Assembly: GCA_009926865.1 (NCBI GenBank)
Contig: RFOD01000015.1
Coordinates: 1-51,054, forward strand
Source of the DNA: Gammaproteobacteria bacterium
GTDB taxonomy: Bacteria; Pseudomonadota; Gammaproteobacteria; Steroidobacterales; Steroidobacteraceae
Reading direction: 5' to 3'
Length of the DNA stretch: 51,054 nt
Shown: piece by piece, positions 34,425 through 43,886 of the stretch
Layout of the letters: each line of letters begins with the position of its first letter
Numbering within the stretch: position 1 is the first letter of the stretch
The notes under the pieces: generated by a model
Database searches by the model: none
Told to the model about the DNA's origin: nothing
What the model saw: only the letters and a program-made list of their open reading frames with translations
Translations under genes and position numbers: made by a program

Positions 34425-35255
34425 TCAACCTCCAGAACGAGAGCGGTGAGTGCCGCGTAAAACTTCGACCCGATCGCTTGGCGTGCTTTGGCGGGGGCGA
34501 GTGGACGTAGCGACAGGCGTCGCTGTTGTGGCGGCCGGGGAAGCAGCCGACGGGGCGGCGACTTCCGCCATGTGTAGCGTGGGGCCCAGATCACCCCCAT
34601 CGCGCGGATGTCGCAGGCTGAGTTGTAGTTGGCCTTGCTGGCGTGCTCGGGCGATCGCCTCGGCGCCTTGCGGTGTAACCTCTAGCGTCACCGCTCGCAC
34701 AACTTGAGGCGTCGTGGGATCGGCGCTCGCTTGTTGATCAACAGCGAGGACGCGCACGTTGCTGAGCAAGGTCTGCGCGAAGGTCTGCCGCCCTTCCTCG
34801 CGAGTTGCGATCACATCGACATGGTTGCCGGGCAAAATAAACCCCGCGACCCCGACGACGTCGTCCACACGCACGGCCACCGCTCGCATGTTGGGTGAGA
34901 GCAGGGCGGCTAAGGCACTGCCCTCGACGTCCTCGCTCAAGTGGGGTGCTAACACCAATTCACCTGCGCGTAGCTCGGTGGTGACGATTTGACCCACCAC
35001 TTCGTCCTTAGAGATGAAACTACCCATCGGACGATCGGCGGCCACCACCTGCATGGCTTTCACATCTTCAGTTTCCAAGCGGGTACCCGCCGCAAGATCA
35101 CGACTCGCGATCATTAAGCCCTGCGTCGTCGGTCGCTGTGACTGCGCGACTTGTGCCCGATCGAGCATCCACCTGCTCGCGAGCAATGCAGCCGCTGTCG
35201 CTAGCGCCAAAGAAATAAAGATCATTATCAGGGATCGGCGACTTCTTGGGGTCAT
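34425..35255 (-). CDS. rcpC: Flp pilus assembly protein RcpC (CpaB)
   Basis: The 276-residue protein has one N-terminal membrane helix (IMIFISLALATAAALLASRW), a SAF domain (GLMIASRDLAAGTRLETEDV) and the RcpC/CpaB core (AVAVRVDDVVGVAGFILPGNHVDV), ending in a low-complexity alanine/threonine-rich tail. CpaB proteins are periplasmic and modulate the secretin channel. It precedes the secretin gene by four bases and follows tadV after 10 bases. Confidence 0.92.
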   Translation of the reverse strand: MTPRSRRSLIMIFISLALATAAALLASRWMLDRAQVAQSQRPTTQGLMIASRDLAAGTRLETEDVKAMQVVAADRPMGSFISKDEVVGQIVTTELRAGELVLAPHLSEDVEGSALAALLSPNMRAVAVRVDDVVGVAGFILPGNHVDVIATREEGRQTFAQTLLSNVRVLAVDQQASADPTTPQVVRAVTLEVTPQGAEAIARARQQGQLQLSLRHPRDGGDLGPTLHMAEVAAPSAASPAATTATPVATSTRPRQSTPSDRVEVLRGTHRSRSGG

Positions 35256-35265
35256 CGGCTTATCC

Positions 35266-35754
35266 TCAAAGAAAAGTAGGGGTCAATGTCGACAAAATGG
35301 TGCCGGTGGCGATTGCTCCGGCATAGGGCACCCCCGTGTGCTGGGCGCGCCATCGAATATGTTTCGTAAATACCAAACCCATCACGCCACCTGCGATCAA
35401 GGTGAGGAGCACTGCGGAAGAAAGTGTGAGTAGGGGTAGCCAGGCGCCTACCGCCGCCATCAATTTCACATCCCCGGCGGCCATCCCTTTCATCAAATAG
35501 AAAGGGAGCAAGGCACAAAGCCCAATTGCCATCCCCGCCAAAGACTGCACGAAGCCGGTCGCCCCGTAGTCTAGGCTCTGGTAGAGGATGCCCGTCAAAG
35601 CGATAAAGAGCACCAAAGAATTGGGGATCTGGTGCGAGCGCCAATCAATCACGCTCGCACCGAGCAAAGCGGGGTAGAGCGCCGCAAAATAAGCGGTGTG
35701 TTGCAGGGTCGTCCAATCAAGAACGAGTGCGTCCGTCAATGATTTTTCAATCAT
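35266..35754 (-). CDS. tadV: Flp prepilin peptidase TadV (CpaA)
   Basis: This is an aspartyl protease that cleaves the Flp pilin and the TadE/F pseudopilins. The 162-residue, six-helix protein is of the short type lacking the methyltransferase domain. The first catalytic aspartate lies in SVIDWRSHQIPN and the second in the GxGD-like motif MAAGDVKLMAAVGAW. It is separated from flp by 130 bases holding two hairpins. Confidence 0.93.
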   Translation of the reverse strand: MIEKSLTDALVLDWTTLQHTAYFAALYPALLGASVIDWRSHQIPNSLVLFIALTGILYQSLDYGATGFVQSLAGMAIGLCALLPFYLMKGMAAGDVKLMAAVGAWLPLLTLSSAVLLTLIAGGVMGLVFTKHIRWRAQHTGVPYAGAIATGTILSTLTPTFL

Positions 35755-35815
35755 ACCGAGCGTCCGTTTGTGCGCTTGCTGCTAGCGAGTTGCGTCATGG
35801 GCCTATCGAGAGAAG

Positions 35816-35862
35816 GGTGCGGCTTGACGCCGCACCACGGCCATCGTGACGTTGCGGTCACG
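35816..35862 (-). promoter_or_regulatory. Tandem hairpins between flp and tadV
   Basis: About 23 bases after the flp stop, the minus-strand transcript can form CGTGAC/GTCACG with a six-base loop (35845-35862). It can then form a perfect eight-pair stem GGTGCGGC/GCCGCACC with a five-base loop (35816-35836). The second is followed by CUUCUCUC rather than a clean U run. This could act as a partial terminator or as a 3' stabiliser giving more flp than tad assembly mRNA. Confidence 0.55.
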
Positions 35863-35884
35863 GGCGGGTTAACTAGCCAGCGGC

Positions 35885-36049
35885 TTATCCGAGCTCGCCA
35901 GTAATACCTGTAATAACTTCTTCAACCTTGCCACCTAGGGCGATGAATGCCCCGACCAGTGTGGCCGCAATCAAACCACCCGCCACGGCGTATTCCACGA
36001 CCGTGAGTCCACCTTCATCGTCAATGAATGTCTTAATCATGTCTTTCAC
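35885..36049 (-). CDS. flp: Flp-family major pilin
   Basis: This is a 54-residue pilin precursor. The processing site is DDEGG/LTVVEYAVAGG, with glutamate and tyrosine at +5 and +6 of the mature chain, as in all Flp pilins, followed by one hydrophobic helix (GLIAATLVGAFIALGG) and a short polar tail. The GTG at 36049 is chosen because a perfect AGGAGG (36058-36063) lies eight bases upstream; the ATG at 36112 is too far from any Shine-Dalgarno, and the ATG at 36040 lies too far from this one. It is the first gene of the tad operon. No convincing promoter was found in the 146 bases between it and mnmE. Confidence 0.9.
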   Translation of the reverse strand: MKDMIKTFIDDEGGLTVVEYAVAGGLIAATLVGAFIALGGKVEEVITGITGELG

Positions 36050-36057
36050 GTTGAAAT

Positions 36058-36063
36058 CCTCCT
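36058..36063 (-). promoter_or_regulatory. Strong ribosome-binding site of flp
   Basis: AGGAGG on the minus strand, eight bases before the GTG at 36049. It decides the start codon and fits a highly translated structural pilin. Confidence 0.8.
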
Positions 36064-36195
36064 GAGGATCTGTTGAGTCATCACCGACGGGACTACCCGG
36101 CGGTGTGCTCACAGTACGGAGGAGGTCAGGAGAAAACTGCGCGGCGGCACGCGAAGGCGACTAGCGACTTTCCACAAAGACTTTGCGGAGCGCGG

Positions 36196-37632
36196 CTATT
36201 TACCGATGCAGAAGCTCGCAAAAATCCGACCGAGCAATTCATCCGAATGAACCGCACCAGTCATCTCGCCCAGCGCAATCTGAGCAAGCCGCAACTCCTC
36301 TGCAGCGAGCTCACCTTCACGGCGTTCGGTCAACAAAGAAATCGCCGATTCCACATGCTTCGATGCGACATGGAGCGTCTCGAGATGGCGCGCACGAGCC
36401 GATAAACTCCCTTCGCCTGCAAGCTCATAGCCCATGCAGGTTTTAAGATGCTCGCGTAGCGCATCAATCCCTTCGCCGGTCTTGGCAGATACCGGGAGCA
36501 GCGGTTCAGCCAAGCCCGTGCGAGGATCAACTAAGGCGTTAAGCGGAGTCGCGATACCGCTTGGTAGTACATCGCTCTTGTTACCTATCAAGGTCACGGC
36601 TAGCGTCGGCGGTAAGCTGGCGGCTTCCTCTTGCCAGGCGACGCCCGTGGGGTCTTGCTGTAAGTCGATGACAAATAACACGCGATCAGCACGCGCGATT
36701 TCCGCGCGAGCGCGGCGGATGCCTTCTGCCTCCACCGTATCATCCGCTTGGCGTAGCCCTGCGGTATCGAGTACATGTAGCGGCATGCCGTCGATAGATA
36801 AATATTCTTTGATGATATCGCGGGTCGTACCGGGTATATCCGTCACGATCGCGGCCTCACGGCCTGCGAGCGCATTGAGCAAGCTCGACTTGCCCGCATT
36901 GGGCCGACCGGCGATCACCACGGTCATGCCATCGCGCAGTAAGGTCCCCTGGCGTGTGGTCGCCAAGAGATCGGCAAATTGTTGTCGGAGCGTCGCCAGT
37001 TGTTGGTGCAAGTTTTGATCGGCTAGGAAATCAATTTCTTCTTCGGGGAAATCGATGGCGGCTTCCACCCAGACACGAAGAGTCGTCAACGCCTCTACCA
37101 ACGCTTGGACACGCCGAGAAAACTCGCCTTGTAATGAACGTTGTGCCGCTCGAGCGGCGGCGAGAGAACCGGCATCAATGAGATCGGCCACCGCCTCTGC
37201 CTGGGCAAGGTCGAGTTTGTCGTTTAAAAAAGCGCGTTGGGTGAATTCGCCGGGCGCGGCGCGTACGGCACCGAGTGTGATCGCGCTCGAGACAATGGCC
37301 TCAAGCAATATCGGACCACCATGAGCGTGCAGCTCTAGGACGTCTTCGCCCGTGTAGCTGTGGGGTGCAGCAAAGAAAAGCGCCAAGCCCTCATCCAGAA
37401 GCCCCCCCTCAGCATCCAAGAATCGAGCGAGTGTCGCGCGGCGCGGAGTGGGGATATCTTTCCCCAGTAATCGAGCACCGATCGCTCGCGCGCGTGGCCC
37501 AGAGAGACGCACGATGCCGACACCCCCGCGACCCGTAGCGGTGGCTACGGCGCAGATGGTGGTGGCAGGCGCTGCGTTCAGCTCGCGCGCGCCTTCTTGG
37601 CTTCCGCCTCGATACGGCGGTTGATATTCCAT
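36196..37632 (-). CDS. mnmE: tRNA modification GTPase MnmE (TrmE)
   Basis: MnmE is the GTPase partner of MnmG in wobble-uridine modification. The sequence has the N-terminal folate-binding domain ([39 protein letters not shown]), the central helical domain ([19 protein letters not shown]), a G domain with [22 protein letters not shown] and NKSD, and the invariant C-terminal FCIGK with the catalytic cysteine. The ATG at 37632 gives 478 residues and overlaps yidC by 55 bases without a visible Shine-Dalgarno. A CTG at 37581, overlapping the yidC stop as CTGA, would give 461 residues, closer to the E. coli length of 454. The true start is uncertain. Confidence 0.95.
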   Translation of the reverse strand: MEYQPPYRGGSQEGARELNAAPATTICAVATATGRGGVGIVRLSGPRARAIGARLLGKDIPTPRRATLARFLDAEGGLLDEGLALFFAAPHSYTGEDVLELHAHGGPILLEAIVSSAITLGAVRAAPGEFTQRAFLNDKLDLAQAEAVADLIDAGSLAAARAAQRSLQGEFSRRVQALVEALTTLRVWVEAAIDFPEEEIDFLADQNLHQQLATLRQQFADLLATTRQGTLLRDGMTVVIAGRPNAGKSSLLNALAGREAAIVTDIPGTTRDIIKEYLSIDGMPLHVLDTAGLRQADDTVEAEGIRRARAEIARADRVLFVIDLQQDPTGVAWQEEAASLPPTLAVTLIGNKSDVLPSGIATPLNALVDPRTGLAEPLLPVSAKTGEGIDALREHLKTCMGYELAGEGSLSARARHLETLHVASKHVESAISLLTERREGELAAEELRLAQIALGEMTGAVHSDELLGRIFASFCIGK

Positions 37633-39293
37633 TGCTGCGCGATGGTCAGGAGCGTGTTGGTCACCCAGTAAAGCACGAGCCCTGCCGGGAAGAACGCGAA
37701 CGTGGCGCTCATCACGATTGGCAGGATCATGAAGACTTTGGCTTGAATCGGATCAGGGGGGGTTGGGTTGAGTTTGTACTGTACAAACATCGCCCCAGCC
37801 ATGATGACGGGCAACACAAAGAAGGGGTCTCGCGCCGACAGGTCTTGAATCCAAAACGCGAACGGCGCTTGACGCATTTCCACGCTTTCCAGCAACACCC
37901 AATAGAACGCGAGGAAGACGGGCATCTGCAGCAAAATGGGTAAGCACCCTGCGAGCGGATTAATTTTCTCGCGCTTGTAGAGCTCCATCATGGCACGGCC
38001 GAGCTTTTCTCGATCGTCTTTGTAGGTGTCCTGCAAATTTTTGATCCGCGGCCCGAGTACCCGCATTTTGGCCATGGATTTACCCGAGGCCTCAGAGAGC
38101 GGATAAAAGAGCAGCTTGAGTAACAACGTAATCAAAATGATCGCGCCGCCCCAATTGTTGACCCAAGTGTGAGCTTGCTCAAGCAACCAGAACAACGGTT
38201 TGGCCAGCAAGGTGAACATGCCGTAATCGGCAACCAAATCCAGCCGTGGGCCCGTGGTTTCCAGTTGTGCCTGTAATTTAGGCCCCACGAATAAGGTCTC
38301 GGTCCAACGTGAGCCACTTTGCGGTGCAACCGTGAAGGCGGGTCCCGCTGTGGACAAAAGATATTGATTGGCATCGGTACGCAAGGTGTAGCGATAAGAC
38401 GCCTCCGCGGACGGTACGACGGCGGTCACGAAGTGATGCTGCATCGCGGCGATCCACCCGCCTTGGATATCGCGGCTTAACGCTCGATCTTCGGCATCAC
38501 TACGATCGAGTTTCTGATAGCGCGTGCCGTCATAGTAAGCAGGGCCTTGGAATGCATAACTTTCCACGTTGAACATCGAGCGCTCAACCGGCATATCGTC
38601 GCGCAAGATCTGTGCATAGGACGCCGCTTGCCAAGGCGCACTGCCTCGATTGTCAATGTCGTAGATCACCTCTACGCGATATTCGCCGCGACGAAATACG
38701 TAGGTTTTGCTGACGGTGACGTCGCTTTCCGGATCAACCCAACCGAGCGGAACTCGTAGTTCATCGGCCCCATCAAGCAAGCGATATTGCAGAGCATCGC
38801 TCGTGAGGTTCGCAAGGTGCGTCGGTCGCGGCGCGCCCGACGTGTCGGTGAGGCCGGTCTGGATCAAATAAAACCCTTGCGGCGCGGTATTGAGCAAGCG
38901 CACGCGGTCTGCCTGACCTTTCACCTGCGGATAGCGCAGTAACTGTGCGTCAATCAGATCACCGCCTTGCAAGGATATTTGTAAATCCAAGACGTCAGTG
39001 GTGACGCTGAGATTACCGGTGTTAGTGGGTGCCACCGCGGGCGGCGTTAACGCACCGCTGACCGTCTCCGCAACCGCGATATTAGGCGTATCGTTGGAAA
39101 GCGTAGAGGTAGGATTAGTCGAAGGGATCGTGCTACCCAAGCCGTTGTTAGGCGCCGATTCGCCGGTAGCCTCATTTTGAGTGATTGTTGTTTCCGTAGG
39201 CGGCGCGTAATCGAGTTGCCACGTCTCGTAGTTGATCCACAACAACATGGCTAACCCAAGCCAAAGAAACATACGGGTATTTACAGAACTCAC
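37578..39293 (-). CDS. yidC: Membrane protein insertase YidC
   Basis: YidC inserts and folds inner-membrane proteins, alone or with SecYEG. The 571-residue protein has the gram-negative form: an N-terminal anchor ([20 protein letters not shown]), a large periplasmic beta domain (about residues 60-340) and five conserved C-terminal helices. The 60KD_IMP region includes [20 protein letters not shown] and [20 protein letters not shown], and the C-terminus is [20 protein letters not shown] followed by a basic tail. Positions in the rpmH-rnpA-yidD-yidC-mnmE order are canonical. Confidence 0.97.
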   Translation of the reverse strand: MSSVNTRMFLWLGLAMLLWINYETWQLDYAPPTETTITQNEATGESAPNNGLGSTIPSTNPTSTLSNDTPNIAVAETVSGALTPPAVAPTNTGNLSVTTDVLDLQISLQGGDLIDAQLLRYPQVKGQADRVRLLNTAPQGFYLIQTGLTDTSGAPRPTHLANLTSDALQYRLLDGADELRVPLGWVDPESDVTVSKTYVFRRGEYRVEVIYDIDNRGSAPWQAASYAQILRDDMPVERSMFNVESYAFQGPAYYDGTRYQKLDRSDAEDRALSRDIQGGWIAAMQHHFVTAVVPSAEASYRYTLRTDANQYLLSTAGPAFTVAPQSGSRWTETLFVGPKLQAQLETTGPRLDLVADYGMFTLLAKPLFWLLEQAHTWVNNWGGAIILITLLLKLLFYPLSEASGKSMAKMRVLGPRIKNLQDTYKDDREKLGRAMMELYKREKINPLAGCLPILLQMPVFLAFYWVLLESVEMRQAPFAFWIQDLSARDPFFVLPVIMAGAMFVQYKLNPTPPDPIQAKVFMILPIVMSATFAFFPAGLVLYWVTNTLLTIAQQWNINRRIEAEAKKARAS

Positions 39294-39317
39294 TTCAAAG
39301 ATTCCCTTGGCTTTGTA

Positions 39318-39572
39318 TCAAAGAATTTTACTGTGGGGAGGTGTGGGCACGGGATCATATCCGCCCGCATGGAATGGGTGGCAACGACCGAGTCGTTTAG
39401 CGGCAAGCCAGCTGCCGCGCGCTGCTCCATGCGTACGAATCGCTTCAATTGCGTACTGCGAGCAGGTTGGTTGATACCGACAACGCGGTGCCAACCACGG
39501 ACTGATGACGATCTGATAGCCCCGGATGAGGGCGCAAAGCAGGGACCGAATCACCTCAACACCTTGTTCCAC
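39318..39572 (-). CDS. yidD: Membrane protein insertion efficiency factor YidD
   Basis: This small membrane-associated protein assists YidC. The 84 residues carry the family core [23 protein letters not shown] within the pattern with conserved cysteines ([12 protein letters not shown], then [15 protein letters not shown]). The ATG at 39572 overlaps rnpA by 22 bases; a nearby GTG is a possible alternative start. Confidence 0.94.
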   Translation of the reverse strand: MEQGVEVIRSLLCALIRGYQIVISPWLAPRCRYQPTCSQYAIEAIRTHGAARGSWLAAKRLGRCHPFHAGGYDPVPTPPHSKIL

Positions 39573-39892
39573 AGCTTGTCCAAACTCGCGCGTAATTCGC
39601 GCGTCGACGCGTCGCGGGCGGCCACCCGGGCGCCAACGATGAGATCCACATTCGGCAGGTCCTCTCGGACGTGCCGAAATGATTCACGAATTATGCGCCG
39701 AAGTCGGTTACGGGAAACGGCTTTTCCGACCGTGCGTGCGGCGATCGCCATGCCTAGCCGGGCAGCGGCAAGTTGATTGGGGCGAACGGTCAGGCTGAAG
39801 TGGCTGTTGCCGTGGCGGGAGCCTTGGCGGTAGGCGGCTTCAAAATCGACTTTGCGCAACACCCGAGCAGTGGGTGGAAAGCGCAAGGTCAC
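39551..39892 (-). CDS. rnpA: Ribonuclease P protein component
   Basis: RnpA is the protein subunit of RNase P, which matures tRNA 5' ends. The 113-residue basic protein shows [16 protein letters not shown], the central [29 protein letters not shown] (RNR motif) and the C-terminal [12 protein letters not shown]. It starts three bases after rpmH, as expected. Confidence 0.96.
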   Translation of the reverse strand: MTLRFPPTARVLRKVDFEAAYRQGSRHGNSHFSLTVRPNQLAAARLGMAIAARTVGKAVSRNRLRRIIRESFRHVREDLPNVDLIVGARVAARDASTRELRASLDKLWNKVLR

Positions 39893-39894
39893 AA

Positions 39895-40029
39895 TTAGAG
39901 CGCGAGCCGCTTACGACCCTTAGCGCGACGACGAGCGATGATCTTGCGGCCGTTGGCAGTAGCCATACGGGCACGAAAACCGTGAGTGCGAGCGCGGCGG
40001 ACCTTGCTGGGTTGGTAGGTGCGTTTCAT
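39895..40029 (-). CDS. rpmH: 50S ribosomal protein L34
   Basis: The 44-residue protein [20 protein letters not shown] and so on, ending [12 protein letters not shown], is a near-textbook L34. The start is set by the invariant MKRTYQPS; a longer frame to 40398 runs through the divergent dnaA gene and is an artefact. GGTGA lies upstream of the ATG. Confidence 0.98.
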   Translation of the reverse strand: MKRTYQPSKVRRARTHGFRARMATANGRKIIARRRAKGRKRLAL

Positions 40030-40056
40030 CGAGTCATCACCGAAAAAAGGTCGCAG

Positions 40057-40085
40057 AGGGTAAGCAGGCGCGCGTGGAGTGTCAA
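40057..40085 (-). promoter_or_regulatory. Promoter of rpmH
   Basis: On the minus strand, a perfect -35 TTGACA (40085-40080) is followed after 17 bases by TACCCT (40062-40057), about 28 bases before the rpmH start. A strong promoter is expected for this ribosomal gene. Confidence 0.75.
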
Positions 40086-40097
40086 GCGACATTAAAG

Positions 40098-40126
40098 ATA
40101 TCCACAGGCGCAAGCTTAGGTATATT
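40098..40126 (+). promoter_or_regulatory. DnaA-box-like site and probable dnaA promoter
   Basis: ATATCCACA at 40098-40106 differs from the DnaA box TTATCCACA at one position. A -10-like TATATT lies at 40121-40126, 42 bases before the dnaA start, and a -35 would fall on the box itself, so DnaA could repress its own transcription. The -35 match is poor. Confidence 0.45.
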
Positions 40127-40167
40127 CTTGCCATCCCCTTTTGGTCGCTTCGGTTAGGCAGCTCGCT

Positions 40168-41505
40168 GTGGACTCGCCGCTTTGGAATAACTGTGTGCGT
40201 ATGCTCGAGCACGAACTGCCCGAGCCGCAATTCAATACCTGGGTGCGGCCGCTGCAAGCGATCGAGGGAGCGGGGGCCATGAAGTTGCTCGCCCCAAACC
40301 AGTTTGTCGTGGATTGGGTGAACCAGCACCTGCTCGAAAAAATCGGCGAGTGTTTGCGTGCAACGATCGAGGGGGACGTGCCAATCGTCACCGTGCAAGT
40401 CGGGGAGCTTCCTAAACCCGCGGTCGAGGCGACCACCACACCTGCAGAATTAACCCCGAAATCGACGCCGCGAGGCCTAGTGGTCGGCGGTCGGCTCAAC
40501 CCCGAATCCACGTTTGATAACTTCGTCGTCGGTAAAAGCAACCAACTCGCTAAAGCTGCCGCGTTACAGGTTGGGGAAAATCCAGGTAAAGCCTACAACC
40601 CGCTCTTTATTTATGGCGGCGTCGGGTTGGGTAAAACGCACCTTATGCACGCGGTGGGTCATGACATCTTGCGGCGCAATCCGCGTGCGCGCGTCGCGTA
40701 TGTGCACTCTGAGCGATTTGTGAGTGACATGGTCAAAGCGCTGCAGCACAACCAAATGAACGAATTTAAGGCCGCATATCGATCGCTTGATGCGCTCCTC
40801 ATCGACGATATCCAGTTTTTCGCCGGTAAAGAACGCTCGCAAGAAGAATTTTTTCACACCTTCAACGCGCTATTAGAGGGCCAGCAGCAAGTTATTTTGA
40901 CGTGTGACCGGTACCCGAAAGAAGTCGATGGGCTCGAAGAGCGCTTGAAATCACGGTTTGGTTGGGGGTTAACCGTCGCGATTGAACCCCCTGAACTAGA
41001 GACTTGCGCTGCCATTTTGATTAGCAAAGGTGAGGCTGCGGGCGTGACCATTACGCAAGATGTCGCACTCTTTATCGCTAAACGCATTCGATCAAACGTG
41101 CGCGAGTTAGAAGGGGCGTTGCGCCGCGTGATCGCGAACTCTCGGTTCACGGGACAGCCGATCACGGTCGATTTCGCTAAAGAAGCGCTCAAAGATTTAC
41201 TATCTTTGCAAGCGCGTTTAGTCACGATCGACAACATTCAAAAAGTGGTGGCTGAGTATTTCAAGTTGCGCACCTCCGATCTTTTGTCGCAGCGTCGTAG
41301 TCGATCCGTCGCCAGACCCCGCCAGATCGCGATGGCTTTGGCCAAGGAGCTCACACGCCACAGTCTTCCCGAAATCGGTGAGGCCTTTGGGGGACGCGAC
41401 CACACGACCGTGTTGCATGCCTGTCGTCGCATTGAGGCGCTACGCGATAGCGACCAGCGGATCCAGGATGATTACTCAAACTTGTTAAGAACTCTGACAG
41501 GTTAA
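40168..41505 (+). CDS. dnaA: Chromosomal replication initiator DnaA
   Basis: DnaA binds DnaA boxes at oriC and melts the origin. The GTG at 40168 gives a protein of 445 residues starting [20 protein letters not shown], the family-typical N-terminus. Domain III carries [18 protein letters not shown] (Walker A), [13 protein letters not shown] (Walker B) and sensor regions. Domain IV carries the DnaA signature around [19 protein letters not shown] longer frame from the TTG at 40141 adds nine residues and is less likely. Confidence 0.96.
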   Translation: MDSPLWNNCVRMLEHELPEPQFNTWVRPLQAIEGAGAMKLLAPNQFVVDWVNQHLLEKIGECLRATIEGDVPIVTVQVGELPKPAVEATTTPAELTPKSTPRGLVVGGRLNPESTFDNFVVGKSNQLAKAAALQVGENPGKAYNPLFIYGGVGLGKTHLMHAVGHDILRRNPRARVAYVHSERFVSDMVKALQHNQMNEFKAAYRSLDALLIDDIQFFAGKERSQEEFFHTFNALLEGQQQVILTCDRYPKEVDGLEERLKSRFGWGLTVAIEPPELETCAAILISKGEAAGVTITQDVALFIAKRIRSNVRELEGALRRVIANSRFTGQPITVDFAKEALKDLLSLQARLVTIDNIQKVVAEYFKLRTSDLLSQRRSRSVARPRQIAMALAKELTRHSLPEIGEAFGGRDHTTVLHACRRIEALRDSDQRIQDDYSNLLRTLTG

Positions 41506-41718
41506 AGTGAGTAAGCTGTGGATGTTTTTAAGGCTAAAAATCCTTCACAATCCATCCACAGGCTGTACCGAGCTGATGCGCGTTAGCGCACACAGCGGAA
41601 CCCGTAAGTAAGTGTTTGACTGAGGACGAAATAAGCCGTTTATTCAGTTATCCACCGTGTTAAACATAACAATTACTTCTTAATCTTCATCTTCAATACT
41701 CATTACTGATATACCGCC
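41506..41718. other. oriC: Candidate chromosomal origin (dnaA-dnaN intergenic region)
   Basis: This 213-base gap holds TGTGGATGT (41517-41525, reverse orientation, two mismatches to the DnaA box), CCATCCACA (41552-41560, two mismatches) and TTATCCACC (41648-41656, one mismatch). A strongly AT-rich tract follows directly (41657-41712), a possible unwinding element, with CTTCTTAATCTTCATCTTCA repeating a CTT-like step. A possible dnaN promoter is TTGACT (41616-41621), 17 bases, TTTATT (41639-41644). The combination, beside dnaA, fits an oriC, but the boxes are few and imperfect. Confidence 0.5.
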
Positions 41719-42816
41719 ATGAAACTCAAAGCGCTGCGTGAAGATATTCTCGGTCCGGTTCAAAGCGTCATCGGCGTCGTTGAACGACGACAGACCATGC
41801 CGGTGCTATCAAACGTGTTGCTCAGCGCTAAAGCTGACCGCTTAAGCGTCACGGGCACTGATCTCGAAGTGGAATTAGTGAGCCAGACGAGCTTAGCGGT
41901 GGCTTCGCCCGGCGAAATCACAGTGCCCGGGCGCAAGCTGCTCGACATTTTGCGAGCGCTACCTGAGGGTACGGAAGTCAGCCTATCGCTTGAGGCCGAC
42001 CGCCTGGTTGTGAAGGGCGGGCGTAGTCGGTTCACGTTATCGACATTGCCCGCTGCAGAATTCCCACTAGTGGATGAGATTCAGGCCCAACAAACACTGA
42101 AATTAGCTCAAGCGGATTTCCGTCGGCTAATTGAGAAAACCCAGTTTTCAATGGCGCAGCAAGATGTGCGCTACTACCTCAACGGGCTATTGCTTGAATC
42201 CGAGGGCGGTAAGTTGCGGGCGGTTGCCACCGATGGTCACCGCTTAGCACTTTGTGAAGTCTCACTTTCGGAGAGAGTGACCGGCAAGCAGCAGGTCATC
42301 ATGCCGCGCAAGGGTGTATTGGAACTCCAGCGCCTCCTTGGAAGCGAAGGTGAGATTGAGTTAACGCTCGGAACGAACCACGTTCGCTGCGAGATCGGCG
42401 ACATTCGCTTCACTTCCAAACTCATTGACGGGCGTTTCCCTGAGTACAGCCGAGTGATCCCGAAAGCGGCGAATCGCATTATCGACGCAGATCGAAGCAT
42501 TTTGCGGCAAAGTCTGCAACGAACCGCGATTTTATCGAACGAGAAATATCGGGGTATCCGTTTGGCCATCAAACCGCAACTGTTGACCTTACAGGCGCAC
42601 AACCCTGAACAAGAAGAAGCCGAGGACCAAATCGAGGTTCAGTACAACTCGGACGAGATGGAAATCGGTTTTAACGTCACCTACTTACTCGAGGCGCTAT
42701 CCGCGATCGAAACCGAGCGCGTCAATGTGGCTCTAACGGACGCCAATAGCAGCTGTTTAATCACCGCAGCGGAGTCGGACGGCGCTCAATACGTCGTGAT
42801 GCCCATGAGGCTGTGA
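41719..42816 (+). CDS. dnaN: DNA polymerase III sliding clamp, beta subunit
   Basis: This is the processivity clamp. The 365 residues make the three repeated clamp domains. Typical stretches are VERRQTMPVLSNVLLSAKAD, GTDLEVELVSQ, QDVRYYLNGLLLE and VATDGHRLALCEV, with the C-terminal YVVMPMRL forming part of the partner-binding pocket. Order dnaA-dnaN-recF-gyrB is canonical. Confidence 0.98.
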   Translation: MKLKALREDILGPVQSVIGVVERRQTMPVLSNVLLSAKADRLSVTGTDLEVELVSQTSLAVASPGEITVPGRKLLDILRALPEGTEVSLSLEADRLVVKGGRSRFTLSTLPAAEFPLVDEIQAQQTLKLAQADFRRLIEKTQFSMAQQDVRYYLNGLLLESEGGKLRAVATDGHRLALCEVSLSERVTGKQQVIMPRKGVLELQRLLGSEGEIELTLGTNHVRCEIGDIRFTSKLIDGRFPEYSRVIPKAANRIIDADRSILRQSLQRTAILSNEKYRGIRLAIKPQLLTLQAHNPEQEEAEDQIEVQYNSDEMEIGFNVTYLLEALSAIETERVNVALTDANSSCLITAAESDGAQYVVMPMRL

Positions 42817-42823
42817 CGCGTCT

Positions 42824-43886
42824 ATGCCTCTGACGGAGCTCGCCGTCGGGGATTTACGCTGCATTGAATCGGCTGAACTACGTTTCAGTCCAGGTGTTAA
42901 CGTCCTCTACGGTGCCAATGGTGCGGGAAAAACCTCGCTTCTCGAAGCGATTTTTCTTTTAGGTCGAGGGCGTTCGTTTCGTACACGAATCAACGAACGC
43001 CTTATTCGACATGGTTGCCAAGAGGCGCGTGTGATCGGACGGTTGGGTGATGAACGATCTCGGCAGATCGGATTAGGGTTTCGCCGGACCGCTGGCGCGC
43101 GAGCCGATACCACAATTCGGGTAGACGGCCGAGCAGCCGAGGGGCTGGCGGAGCTCGCGACCACCTTCCCCGTTCAGATTCTGGACCCTGACGCGCACAA
43201 ACTTATTGAGGAGAGCGCGGGCCGCCGCCGCCGCTGGTTGGATTGGTCAGTGTTCCACGTGGAACCTGTTTTCGGTAAAGCGTGGACGCGCTATCAGCGC
43301 GCGCTTGCGCAACGTAACGCCGCCTTGAAAGCGCGTCAGTCGCCGAGCATGTGGGATACAGAGTTGGTCAAGGAGGGCGAAGTCTTGACCGCGAGCCGCC
43401 GCCAAGTCGTGGAGGCGTTACAACCGTACTGGTCGAGGGCGGTGCTCGAGCTGACGGGTCTTGAGATCCAAATGAGCTTCCACGCGGGTTGGGACCGACA
43501 ACAGAGCCTACAAGATAGTCTCACACAGCATCTGACTCGAGATCGAGAGCGCGGCAGTACGGGCGTTGGCCCCCATCGAGCTGATTTGTCTTTGCGTTAT
43601 CAAGGCAAGATGGCCAAGGAGGTGCTGTCACGAGGGCAGCAAAAATTAACCGCTGTCGCCCTGGCGTTGGCGCAATTAGAGTTTTTGAAAGACACGGTGG
43701 GTTTGTTACCGACCGTGCTTTTGGATGATCCGTCTGCAGAACTTGATCAGGCCCATTTGGAGCGATTCATCGGGCGCATTCAGTCGCTACGCACCCAACT
43801 GATCGTCACGGCGCTCGAGCGAAATTTTGGTTGGTTTGGAGCACCCGAAAGCGTGTTTCACGTGGAACGCGGGCAGGTGTTTCGGG

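Noticed and set aside
32732-34600. Longer secretin frame starting at 34600
   Set aside because: The extra 60 residues overlap rcpC and lack a signal peptide, while 34420 has GGAGG and a good signal peptide.
38559-38576. Possible third parS site in yidC (TTTCCACGTTGAACA)
   Set aside because: At least three mismatches to the consensus, including the central CACGTG.
39895-40398. 167-residue frame containing L34
   Set aside because: Only the last 44 codons are rpmH; the rest is the antisense of dnaA. The start was set at MKRTYQPS.
41660-41700. Certain DnaA-trio assignment in the dnaA-dnaN gap
   Set aside because: The CTT-like step pattern is imperfect and not adjacent to a clear GC cluster, so it is mentioned only as a possibility.
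41506-41718. A small gene between dnaA and dnaN
   Set aside because: No frame with a plausible start and Shine-Dalgarno; the content is AT-rich and fits an origin.
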